A stretch of DNA of 64,000 bases from Bin80 sp965208025 (GTDB lineage Bacteria > Bacteroidota > Rhodothermia > Rhodothermales > Bin80): contig OZ242302.1 in NCBI GenBank assembly GCA_965208025.1, forward strand, positions 1,674,001 to 1,738,000. The letters run 5' to 3'. The notes under the pieces are model-generated. The model saw only the letters and a program-made list of their open reading frames with translations, had not been told where the DNA came from and made no database searches. Below, one piece after another: positions 55,297 through 63,622 of the stretch (position 1 is its first letter; each line of letters begins with the position of its first letter). Position numbers and translations under genes: made by a program.

Positions 55297-55523
55297 CAAC
55301 GACAGAACCCTTTACGGTTACGAAAAAATTATTTGCCGTTCCAGTGATCCAAAGTTAACCACGGAAGGCACATTTCATTAAGACGAAATAACAAGTTGCA
55401 AAACTTAATCATGATTATAAAGTTCATGATTTTGTCCATATCTGATCTATCTATTGGCCTGCAGGACACGGACAACAGCAAACTGATTCAGGTCCATTTG
55501 CGTTCCAACGTTTCATGTTCTGA
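55297..55523 (+). repeat. decayed IS21-family end (istB side), copy B
   Basis: An inner terminal 15-mer survives as gacagaaccctttac (55301-55315). The segment 55441-55479 matches copy A at 36 of 39 bases. The last 52 bases (55472-55523) align without gaps to bases 1-52 of the window (39 of 52 identical), the region next to istB in the intact element. The outermost repeat is lost and swfA coding sequence begins 18 bp to the left. It is in the same orientation as copy A. Confidence 0.7.
55324..55353 (-). promoter_or_regulatory. candidate swfA promoter inside an IS remnant
   Basis: TTTG (55350-55353) and TAATTTTT (55324-55331) with an 18-bp spacer fit the Bacteroidota -33/-7 pattern (TTTG, TAnnTTTG) apart from the last base, 45 bp before the swfA ATG. 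It lies in a part of copy B that copy A lacks. Confidence 0.4.
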
Positions 55524-55983
55524 CCCTTTTGAACTGAAGAATCTGGTGGGACTTCCCGATCGATTGAACGAATCACTACACGGTTCCCACAAAACAAATA
55601 CCGCTATCTGATCCATGTGTATGATCAGGATTTGCCCCCATTTTGATTGCAACTCTTTGCATGTCTGGAATTGAAGTATGATCCGAAGGCAACCAAAACG
55701 ATACAGCAATACGAAGTAAAGCCTGAAAGTGAAGGCCCCGCCAAGCCGCTGGATCCATAGCTGTGGCGAGTCGCTCGAAAAAATTGAGACTATCACTTCA
55801 AGTGGAGAAACTCAAATTGTGTCTAATTGGTAAGCAAGAGACTAAATTACTGGAAAATTCCTCCAAGATAGCTCCACTCATAGACTCCAAATTATCAAAA
55901 TCGGATCAGGCAAAGAATCAGGATCGATTGATCATGAAACAATGGAATCAAAAGACGAACTGGAAGAATTCTGTACCTTGGGA

Positions 55984-56007
55984 GCACTACAAAGTGGCAA
56001 ACTTGGG
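55984..56007 (+). repeat. dispersed IS-end-like repeat, diverged copy 3
   Basis: gcactacaaagtggcaaact followed by tggg resembles copies at 15469-15504 and 56349-56382, with about four mismatches in the conserved core. Confidence 0.35.
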
Positions 56008-56348
56008 TATAGAGCGGTGATTTGAGATTTTGGGATTAGGTACAGTCTTGACGAAACGCGCGTGGTGGTGGAGCATGTAGTGGAAGACGAACCGACCAAG
56101 CCGCTAGATCCCTCATCTGTCCGCAATACGCGTACGTACCGAAGATATTGATCACTTGAACTCCAGACGGAGCAGCCAGAGGTGTGTTCAAAGGAAAATG
56201 TGGAGTGATGAATTTGAGAAATCTGCTCCAATGATGCAAGAAATGCGCCGTGGAATTGCCCCAGCTGAAGCGGAGGTGATTCGGGGAATCTTTGTTCTCA
56301 TGGACAAAAATGAATCCAGTCCCAAACATGGGATAGAATACAAATCCA

Positions 56349-56382
56349 TAACTTTAAGGCACCAAAAAATGGCGAACTTGGG
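56349..56382 (+). repeat. dispersed 34-bp IS-end-like repeat, copy 2
   Basis: actttaaggcaccaaaaaat followed by ggcgaacttggg. The core from ggcac to ttggg differs from the minus-strand copy at 15469-15504 at a single base. Confidence 0.55.
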
Positions 56383-56860
56383 CTAGATTTTAAACCACAA
56401 GATTAGTTATAGAACCAAATGCACCCTACACTGCTGATGCTGATCGGAGGTGTGCCCAGACAGTCATCAAGATTACCAACAAGTCTACGTGAAACTGAAC
56501 GGCTGAATTTCGGGACAGAACGAATTATCAAGAAAATTCAAGAACTCAACACCGCCAGTAGAGACATTGTGTTGGTTTGAAAACTTGGATGTACAATTCT
56601 CTCATGCTGCGGTTGCCCAGATTTGTGCCCCCAATATTCGTAATCAAACCCATTATTCAAGCTAGTAAGATTGTAAGGGTGAACGATTCTTTGAGTTATG
56701 ATTGTATGATATAGTTACAGAAAGGTGTGATCCATTCTTCAAACATCAATGATGGGGAATCCATCCGTAGCCAAGAAACGTTCGTTCCATCCGAAGACAT
56801 CAGTTGTGACTAGCAGAATCAAGGTCAATAATCATATGGATAAATCCGACAGCATAACGG

Positions 56861-57979
56861 CTAATCTCCGAAGACATGGTTATGCAATATTTCTGACAAT
56901 GAATAGTCCGAATTCCAATCTTCAAGTTCAGCGGGATTTAGCCTTCTGAATTCAGATGAACGTCCTGTTCGTTCAACAATAACAATATCCTCAGGAGAAA
57001 AACAATCAACCAATGCCATGGATTGAGTTGCTAAGATCACTTGAGTGTGGGATGCAACGTCAATGATTAAATCTCCGACGACACCTATGGCCAATGGGTT
57101 CAACCCTAACTCTGGATCATCCAGAATCAGTGTATCTGGCAGGTCATTTTCTGGTTGTAGTAACACGGTCAATATTGCAACGATTCGTAGAAAGCCGTCC
57201 GATGCCTGCAAAACACTGAACAATTCATCAATATCATTCTCTAACCATTGAAGCGTAAGGTGACCATAATCTGGTTCAAGGACAAAGTCATAAAACTCTG
57301 GGAACACATGCTGGACAGTTTCGACAATGCGTTGATAATATTCGGGCTCATTTAATTTTAGCCTGTGGAGGAACGGCGCCAGATTTGCACCATCTTCTTT
57401 TAACCAGCGGTTATCGTTCATGGGCCATTTCCCGCGAACCCTGGCATGCTCCGATGTATCATGGAATTTGTAGACCACGATCTTCTTCAACAGAGATCGA
57501 ATGACCTGTGCGGTTCGGTTATCTGACGCACTGGCATCCAGTATCCTCGGGCCTTTGTGCCCGGCTCCCAGCGATGTCCATATCGCCTTCGTTTCGAGAT
57601 CTGCGCGTGAAAAACGGTATCTCTCATCCGCGAACAGGAGTGAATCTCTGGCAGCATGAAACAGCCGAAATGCATATTCACTTTCCCCCGTCGGAGTTTG
57701 AATCGTGAGTTCAGCGTTGATTTCCCTCGTGGTTGCAGGTCCGTCATGAAGAATTCGTCTTGAACCGCCCTGATGTCCGATGTGGAATGAGAGTTGATCC
57801 CTACCCGACATTGCCCAACTCATCATTCGGAAAAAGGAGATAAAATTAGATTTTCCAGCCGCATTGGGGCCGACCAGAACGGTGATGGATAGCGGTTCAA
57901 AGTCAACCAGAGAACGAATGGACTTAAAACCTTCAAGGGTAATTCGTATAAGTTGATTTTTTTGTGGATTCGTAGTCAT
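56861..57979 (-). CDS. AAA_21-type ATPase, orphan of a DUF4276-like pair
   Basis: The 372-aa protein is an ABC/SMC-like ATPase: LIRITLEGFKSIRSL and Walker A VGPNAAGKSNFISFF at the N-terminus, then Walker B TLILDDPELGLNP and the switch segment VILATQSMALVDCF. The C-terminal IVIVERTGRSSEFRRLNP and DYSLSEILHNHVFGD match a subgroup I recall as normally followed by a TOPRIM-like DUF4276 gene, a pairing found among defence-associated genes. No such partner can be seen on either side here; the downstream sequence is IS debris. Function of the lone protein is uncertain. Confidence 0.8.
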   Translation of the reverse strand: MTTNPQKNQLIRITLEGFKSIRSLVDFEPLSITVLVGPNAAGKSNFISFFRMMSWAMSGRDQLSFHIGHQGGSRRILHDGPATTREINAELTIQTPTGESEYAFRLFHAARDSLLFADERYRFSRADLETKAIWTSLGAGHKGPRILDASASDNRTAQVIRSLLKKIVVYKFHDTSEHARVRGKWPMNDNRWLKEDGANLAPFLHRLKLNEPEYYQRIVETVQHVFPEFYDFVLEPDYGHLTLQWLENDIDELFSVLQASDGFLRIVAILTVLLQPENDLPDTLILDDPELGLNPLAIGVVGDLIIDVASHTQVILATQSMALVDCFSPEDIVIVERTGRSSEFRRLNPAELEDWNSDYSLSEILHNHVFGD

Positions 57980-58471
57980 TGATTTCTAGTAGTGCGGTGT
58001 TTTTCTCGTGAGTAATGATCCAGTGCTTGATTTACGCCATAAAACCATTCACGCCGTGCATTAATGATTTGATCCGTCTCTTTTGATCTGTTTTCATGTC
58101 ATTCAGGCACTCCCAGATCAACTCAAACAGAAGGAGAGCAGAGACATCCAAATAGATATTGCGAAGTACTCTGGTGTTCCAAGTTGGACACATGATTCTA
58201 TCCTTTCTCATTACCTGTTACTCAGGTATTCTTGCCTTGGGCTCAATGATATGGGCAAGTGAATGGATTCAGTAGATCCGAGATCATTGGAGCATCTTCG
58301 GAGGTGATCTCCAACTGAGCCCAATCGGTGGAATGCAGACCTTTGCGGTGGACAACTTCAAAGATGAGCCGTTCACTATTGATTCGACCATGATCCGAGG
58401 AATTGTTCATAATACATTGAGACTTCTGTATTTGCTCTGTTATGGAATGGGTGAATGGGTTAACCCAAAAG
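57980..58471. other. 492-bp intergenic region
   Basis: No convincing gene. A minus-strand frame at 58243-58512 (SERLIFEVVHRKGL) overlaps the phosphopantetheinyl transferase end and has no start or motif in its favour. Confidence 0.4.
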
Positions 58472-59263
58472 TTAAATAGATGTTGATTCAGAGGATAGAA
58501 TCTCTGAAGCAATGGCGGCTGAGTACTCTGGAGTACTCAAATCTTCAAGTGCCCAACTGGTCTCTGGCATCTCTGGGAACTGGAAAATCCCCCGCTGCGC
58601 ACCCCGTCGAATTTCGGGAGAAATTTCTACCTCGGTCAACTTCATGCTTAACCCTGTCCCAAGTGCTTTCACCAGAGCTTCCTTCAATGTCCAGAATCGG
58701 AAAAAAAGGCGGGCCTTCTCCTCACCACTCAGAGATGCAATTTCTGCCTGCTCATTCGGGCCAAAAACCATGGATGCAATTCCATCAAAATCTCTCTTTC
58801 GTGAACTCTGTTCCACGTCAATCCCGACTCGCACCCCCTGAGTGATTGTAATTAAGCCGTGGGGGTCACTGTGCGTCACATTGAACCTGACATTGACAGG
58901 TTTTCCATTCACCAGTGCAAACGGTTTTCCATATTTAGCGAGCCCAAAACAAAGTTGCGAATTCTCACATCCCAGTTGCAAACACAGCAGATAACGTAAC
59001 GCCGCCCTGCATAGGGCAAATTCCCTTTTCGGTCGATCAACTCGGAATCGATTCCAGCGCTCTAATTCATCAGGATTCAGCCACATAAGTGCATGCTGCT
59101 CCCGAATTTCGTCGGGAGTCAAATCAACATAAACAATTGAAATCCCCCGCTCGTGACGAACAGGATGGATCCAGGATCGGACATCATCCGAGGATATCGT
59201 ACTGATACCGAAGAAATTTTGAAGATTAACTTGCTCACGCTCTTTATGCTGGGGTAGGGACAT
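58472..59263 (-). CDS. Sfp-type 4'-phosphopantetheinyl transferase
   Basis: The enzyme attaches the phosphopantetheine arm of CoA to carrier-protein serines. The 263-aa chain has the Sfp hallmarks: RFRVDRPKREFALCRAALRY, FNVTHSD, VRVGIDVEQSSRKRDFDG with the Mg-binding acids, and FRFWTLKEALVKALGTGLS. The Sfp (double-domain) type commonly serves PKS, NRPS and polyunsaturated synthases. It is the third gene of the operon with the OM protein and pyrD, beginning 22 bp after pyrD. It is the only phosphopantetheinyl transferase in the window and could modify Ser2260 of the PKS ACP; this is an inference from proximity. Confidence 0.92.
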   Translation of the reverse strand: MSLPQHKEREQVNLQNFFGISTISSDDVRSWIHPVRHERGISIVYVDLTPDEIREQHALMWLNPDELERWNRFRVDRPKREFALCRAALRYLLCLQLGCENSQLCFGLAKYGKPFALVNGKPVNVRFNVTHSDPHGLITITQGVRVGIDVEQSSRKRDFDGIASMVFGPNEQAEIASLSGEEKARLFFRFWTLKEALVKALGTGLSMKLTEVEISPEIRRGAQRGIFQFPEMPETSWALEDLSTPEYSAAIASEILSSESTSI

Positions 59264-59285
59264 GCTATTGGGATCCTAACGAAAC

Positions 59286-60395
59286 TTAAACAAATACGGG
59301 TTCATGAAGTCTGGTAAAATCAGGTGCCGTACCTATGGCCGACTCTATTGATGTATGCCCATCAGATTGTAAGCGTTCAACTAAACCTTTCTTGATCTGT
59401 TGTACGATGCCGGGTCCCTTATAGACTAATGCCGTATAGATCTGAAGTAGAGATGCACCCGCGCAAATCATCCGGTACGCATCCTCGGCAGAAGAAATCC
59501 CCCCCACACCGATGATCGTGTACTCTGGACCGGCAAACGCACGAACATATCTAACCATTTGAACAGCTCGCTCATAAATCGGCGGACCGCTGAGTCCACC
59601 GCGACCCATCGTGTTCAGAGATTCCAAAGGCGTATAGAGGCCCTGGCGATCACTCACGGTATTTGCTACCACAAAGCCACTGATCCTATGCCGCATTGCC
59701 GTTTCAAGTATTCTGTCCGTTTGACTATCATAGATCACTTTTGATGAATCCAGAGGAGAGAGTTTTAATAAAATCGGCACTCGATTGTCAACCACATCCA
59801 CCAGAACACCCAAGAGTAGATCAAGATGGTCGGATAATTCAAGGATCTTCCCCCCTTTCGTGTTAGGACATGATGCATTGACCGTTAAATAGTTCGCATA
59901 CGGGAGCAGCTTGGAGGCAGATTGACAATAATCCTCCGTGACTGAAGTATCTCCATCCCCCCTCGCAATGCTCACACCAATCGGCATGTTTCCTTTTGGT
60001 CTGCGAGACAGACGGCGGGCAACTCGGCGAGCCCCTTTGTTTGGCAACCCTAACCGATTGATGATCGCTTGATCCTCTTCAAGACGAAACAGTCGAGGCT
60101 TTGGATTCCCGCGAGTTCGGTGGAGCGTAACCGAACCGATCTCCGCATGCCCAAAACCCAGGCGATCCCAAAAACGAACCAGTAATCCATTCTTGTCATA
60201 TCCTGCAGCTAATCCAATTGGATTAGCAAATTCTACTCCCCAGATCTTTTGCCTAAGAATGGGAGCCTCATACTCAAACGTTTTCTGCAAATAGGAGGAG
60301 GCCAAATGATCCGCGAGCCATGCTGCACATAAACCCAATCGGTGTGCCAACTCAGGATCTAGCCGATAAAGCCAGCGCCTCAGATTAGCTTCCAT
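59286..60395 (-). CDS. pyrD: dihydroorotate dehydrogenase, class 2 type with a Cys base
   Basis: PyrD oxidises dihydroorotate to orotate with FMN, passing electrons to quinone in class 2 enzymes. The 369-aa length, N-terminal membrane-associating helices (WLYRLDPELAHRLGL) and ANPIGLAAGYDKNG are class 2. IGSVTLHRTRGNPKPRLFRL, NRLGLPNKGA and IGVGGISSAEDAYRMICAGA follow. In the catalytic loop, class 2 members usually have NxSSPNT with the second Ser as base; here it is NASCPNT, with Cys at that place as in class 1 enzymes. Whether this changes acceptor choice is unknown. It sits between the large OM protein gene (12 bp) and the phosphopantetheinyl transferase. Confidence 0.93.
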   Translation of the reverse strand: MEANLRRWLYRLDPELAHRLGLCAAWLADHLASSYLQKTFEYEAPILRQKIWGVEFANPIGLAAGYDKNGLLVRFWDRLGFGHAEIGSVTLHRTRGNPKPRLFRLEEDQAIINRLGLPNKGARRVARRLSRRPKGNMPIGVSIARGDGDTSVTEDYCQSASKLLPYANYLTVNASCPNTKGGKILELSDHLDLLLGVLVDVVDNRVPILLKLSPLDSSKVIYDSQTDRILETAMRHRISGFVVANTVSDRQGLYTPLESLNTMGRGGLSGPPIYERAVQMVRYVRAFAGPEYTIIGVGGISSAEDAYRMICAGASLLQIYTALVYKGPGIVQQIKKGLVERLQSDGHTSIESAIGTAPDFTRLHEPVFV

Positions 60396-60407
60396 TTCAT
60401 GTACGTG

Positions 60408-63400
60408 TTACCAGCCAGGTAGTAATTGAAATCCAAAATGTCCTCCCTTATCTGGCCGCTGGAATGGATAGGCATAATAGATTTCAAAAATGAGATATCC
60501 CAGCAAATTAAATCGAACCGATGGCCCCACGCTAAATACAGGGATGCGCTCCAATGATTCGCGCTCAAACTTGAGCATTTGAAATGGATCATCACCTTCA
60601 TTCCACGCCATCCCCGCATCAGCAAAGCCTAAGAACTCCAAGGGAAGATAAGGGAAATTAATGAGTCCAAGGGTCTCCGTTCCCAATAGAGGTATACGGA
60701 TTTCAGCACTTGCCATAGCTGCACGGGTTCCATAAAGACGCGTGTAAACTGAGCAGGGAGCATCTCTGCACTCTCTCCCGAAGTCAAATGATCCATAACT
60801 GTATCCACGAATGAATCCACGATAGTATGGGTAATAAAGACTCTCTCGGGAAAAGATCTGATCTGAATCGCCTCCAAAATTTCCAGCGAACATTCCGCGA
60901 ATAGCAAAGGTGAAGGGATTAGAAAAGAAATAGCGTCGATAATCACCTAAAACACTTACAAAGTTGTCGGTCCCAAAACGAGGGGCTACTTCAAGCCGGT
61001 ACCGCCCGCCTTGAGAAGGAGAGGTGAAACCAAAGTTACTATAGTCCCCTACATAAGCGAATCCTGCATCAAAATAATAAAATCCGTCTGGCTCACAAAC
61101 CCATACGGTTTGTTGCTCTTCATCGGTAAGACTACTGCACTTATCGGCATTTTGTTTGCGCCGATTTACTCCAAAAGGGGTATAGGTATAGGTATAGGAC
61201 TCAATCTCAAACCCGTAGCGGGTGAACCCACCAAAAACTTCAAGACGCCGCGTCGTGGAAAAGGGATACGAACCAATTCCGCGAACCTGATCTAGGTAGA
61301 GACGCTGACGTAGATCTTGAATGATGTACTCGCCAAACTGGTTGATTTCCTGTCGCGGATAGCCGTAGAGATAGGGGATATGTGCAACCTGTCCGCCGAA
61401 ATTAAACCGCTGTCCCCGATTCATGTACTGTACGAGACCTCCAATATCCTTGAACGTGCCATTCGCCTGTGCTACAATCCCGAGGTTCCGGTTGCCAAGC
61501 ATGTCACTAAAATAGAACCCTACCCCTCCAGAGGCCCCTCCTCCATAGTACCCTCCAACGGATACACCAACCGAAGGAGGTGCAACATAGTCGAGGCGCA
61601 GACGAGAACTGTAAATTTCTTCAACCGATGTTTGCGGCGGTGGAAGCCCCGTCAAAGGATCATCTAAATAATCTTCAACCATCCCCTCATTCGCAGCACT
61701 TTGCGGTGGGAGAATGGCACCAAGTGTGACCATGCCCTGTTCCACTAACTCTCCCATGGCTTCCTCCCCCTGAAGTCCAAAGACAGAATATCCTCCGTCA
61801 TGATAAACCGAAAAAACAAGGCGCCCATTCTGCGCCGCCACAGTCATTGACGGGGAAAGGGCAGTAATCCCGCTGACCCCTGTTTTCAGGTTCGTAACAC
61901 GATATGTGGCTTCCTCACGAAGATGATACCGATAAATGTCAGAGAAGCCATCGTGATCACTGACGAAATATAGACTCTGACCATCAGGGGAGAATTGTGG
62001 ACTGATATGCTTTCCATGCTCAAAGGGACGAAGTGTACGATGCGTACCACTCTCAAGATTGATCAGAGAAAAACGTGTTTCAGCGTACTCAAGAGTCTGA
62101 AAATTTGTCCCATCGGGGCCACGGTCCGTCACCACGACGATGAACTGTCCGTCTGGAGACCAGGCAGGCTGCAGATCTGCAAATCGATCACTGGTAATCT
62201 GCTGTACCTGCCGTTGCTGTAAATCATAGATATAGAGATCACTGATCCCGCCATCTATTCCTGAAAAAGCTATAGACCGGCCGTCTGGTGACCATGCCGG
62301 ATTGCTGAGCGCACTCACGCCATCTACGCTAATCCGGTTTTTGATGGAGCCGCTATCCAGATCCCAGATCGAAATCTCATTATCCCCCTGAGCAAATGTG
62401 ATGAAGGCAAACTGTTTTCCATCGGGAGACCATGAACCTGCAGAATTGATAAAGCGGATATTGTCAAAATGCGGGTTTGTGTTTGTTGCTTGTAACTTTC
62501 GGATCGTTTTGCCAGTTTCCGCATCCGCGATGAACAGGTTGATATTAAAAATATCCTTTTCGCTCAGGTAAGCAATGTATTTCCCATCTGGACTCACCGC
62601 AGGCGAAAGGTTTAACGCACCACCACTACGTTCCTCAGACAGGATAGGAACCCCAACACTGTCCGGATGCACACGTGACTCCATCAGGGGGATATATGCA
62701 TCCCGGATCGCCTGAGCCCATTCAACTGAAAGAGAGTCAGTCGTAATCCCAATCGTATATACAAACGCGGAGTCAACGCCTACACGTCCACCGAGCTTGA
62801 ACAGGTTCGTAACAGCTGCATCACCATATTTCCCCCCGATATAAGCCAGATATGCCTGACCATATCGATAAGGAAAATATTTATTGCTTCGCGTCAAGTC
62901 TTCAATGGTGGGCAAATCATCACGTAGTGCTGCATCCCGCATCCACATCGCTGTATGGGCATCCTCTCGTCCGATAGACAGATACTCTGCCATCCCCTCT
63001 ATCAGCCAAAGAGGAAGAAGTTGGAGTGCAAAGCGAGAACTGTCACCACGAGAAAGACCAATATCATATTGGAAACTGTGGACCAGTTCATGCCCCAATA
63101 CATGATCGGTTTCTTTGTAGATTCCGGTTAGTGGCATCACCACCCTCTCCTTGAGGCTCTCCGTCACGCCCCCTACACCCTGACCCAAAAAACCTCCGAT
63201 CACATTCGTTTGTTGAAAGTCTGCATCGTTGGCATAGAAGATGATGGGCTTGCGCTCATGAAAATCTCGAAGGAAGGTTCGAGAATGTCGGCGATACCAC
63301 CGCTCGCCCATGCGAGCGGCATCTTCCACAGCTTCTTTTTCCTCTGGATAATAGTAAAACTCAAAATGAGGCGTCTGAAAACTCCTGAACTCAAAACGGT

Positions 63401-63503
63401 CATACTGAACTTTATTGCGTCCAAACTGCTGGGCCAAAATGGGAGGGAGTACCAGAAGAACCTGAAAAAGGACCGCGGCTATTACCTTCAAGGAATACCT
63501 CAT
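60408..63503 (-). CDS. outer-membrane protein: gluzincin metalloprotease, TolB-like propeller and barrel
   Basis: A 1031-aa exported protein. After a signal peptide (cleavage after LAQ) comes a metalloprotease-like domain with HELVH at 138-142 and the third-ligand Glu169 in LIEGMAEYLSIGRE, the gluzincin arrangement. Residues about 290-590 are a TolB/WD40-like propeller with repeated SPDG motifs (VSPDGKYIAYLSE, WSPDGKQFAF, WSPDGRSIAFSG, FSPDGQSLYFVSD). The last 350 residues have Omp85/BamA-type barrel features (GVSVGGYYGGGASGGVGFYF, YYPYYRGFIRGYSYGS) and end in YAYPFQRPDKGGHFGFQLLPGW, a typical barrel terminus with final Trp. It heads the operon with pyrD. Natural substrate is unknown. Confidence 0.85.
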   Translation of the reverse strand: MRYSLKVIAAVLFQVLLVLPPILAQQFGRNKVQYDRFEFRSFQTPHFEFYYYPEEKEAVEDAARMGERWYRRHSRTFLRDFHERKPIIFYANDADFQQTNVIGGFLGQGVGGVTESLKERVVMPLTGIYKETDHVLGHELVHSFQYDIGLSRGDSSRFALQLLPLWLIEGMAEYLSIGREDAHTAMWMRDAALRDDLPTIEDLTRSNKYFPYRYGQAYLAYIGGKYGDAAVTNLFKLGGRVGVDSAFVYTIGITTDSLSVEWAQAIRDAYIPLMESRVHPDSVGVPILSEERSGGALNLSPAVSPDGKYIAYLSEKDIFNINLFIADAETGKTIRKLQATNTNPHFDNIRFINSAGSWSPDGKQFAFITFAQGDNEISIWDLDSGSIKNRISVDGVSALSNPAWSPDGRSIAFSGIDGGISDLYIYDLQQRQVQQITSDRFADLQPAWSPDGQFIVVVTDRGPDGTNFQTLEYAETRFSLINLESGTHRTLRPFEHGKHISPQFSPDGQSLYFVSDHDGFSDIYRYHLREEATYRVTNLKTGVSGITALSPSMTVAAQNGRLVFSVYHDGGYSVFGLQGEEAMGELVEQGMVTLGAILPPQSAANEGMVEDYLDDPLTGLPPPQTSVEEIYSSRLRLDYVAPPSVGVSVGGYYGGGASGGVGFYFSDMLGNRNLGIVAQANGTFKDIGGLVQYMNRGQRFNFGGQVAHIPYLYGYPRQEINQFGEYIIQDLRQRLYLDQVRGIGSYPFSTTRRLEVFGGFTRYGFEIESYTYTYTPFGVNRRKQNADKCSSLTDEEQQTVWVCEPDGFYYFDAGFAYVGDYSNFGFTSPSQGGRYRLEVAPRFGTDNFVSVLGDYRRYFFSNPFTFAIRGMFAGNFGGDSDQIFSRESLYYPYYRGFIRGYSYGSFDFGRECRDAPCSVYTRLYGTRAAMASAEIRIPLLGTETLGLINFPYLPLEFLGFADAGMAWNEGDDPFQMLKFERESLERIPVFSVGPSVRFNLLGYLIFEIYYAYPFQRPDKGGHFGFQLLPGW

Positions 63504-63622
63504 TAAGTTATTCTTAAGTTGAGTGGATTTATGGGAACAGTTACGCGCTCTTAATAGATAATAGGCGTAGAGTAGCCTACGGTTCCCAAATCAGTGGTCT
63601 ACACAAATAAATAACAATTTTC

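Larger units (their letters stand above)
55524..56860. other. 1.3-kb region of decayed mobile elements
   Basis: No intact gene. Short duplicated phrases occur: gccaagccgctggatcc near 55740 and ccaagccgctagatcc near 56096, both encoding KPLDP, and the dispersed repeat near 55984-56007 and 56349-56382. A frame at 56156-56386 (SDEFEKSAPMMQEMRRGIAP) may be a transposase scrap. The 3' part has no recognisable content. Confidence 0.5.

Noticed and set aside
58243..58512. 89-aa minus-strand frame after the phosphopantetheinyl transferase
   Set aside because: It overlaps the 3' end of that gene in another frame and has no start, motif or composition in its favour.
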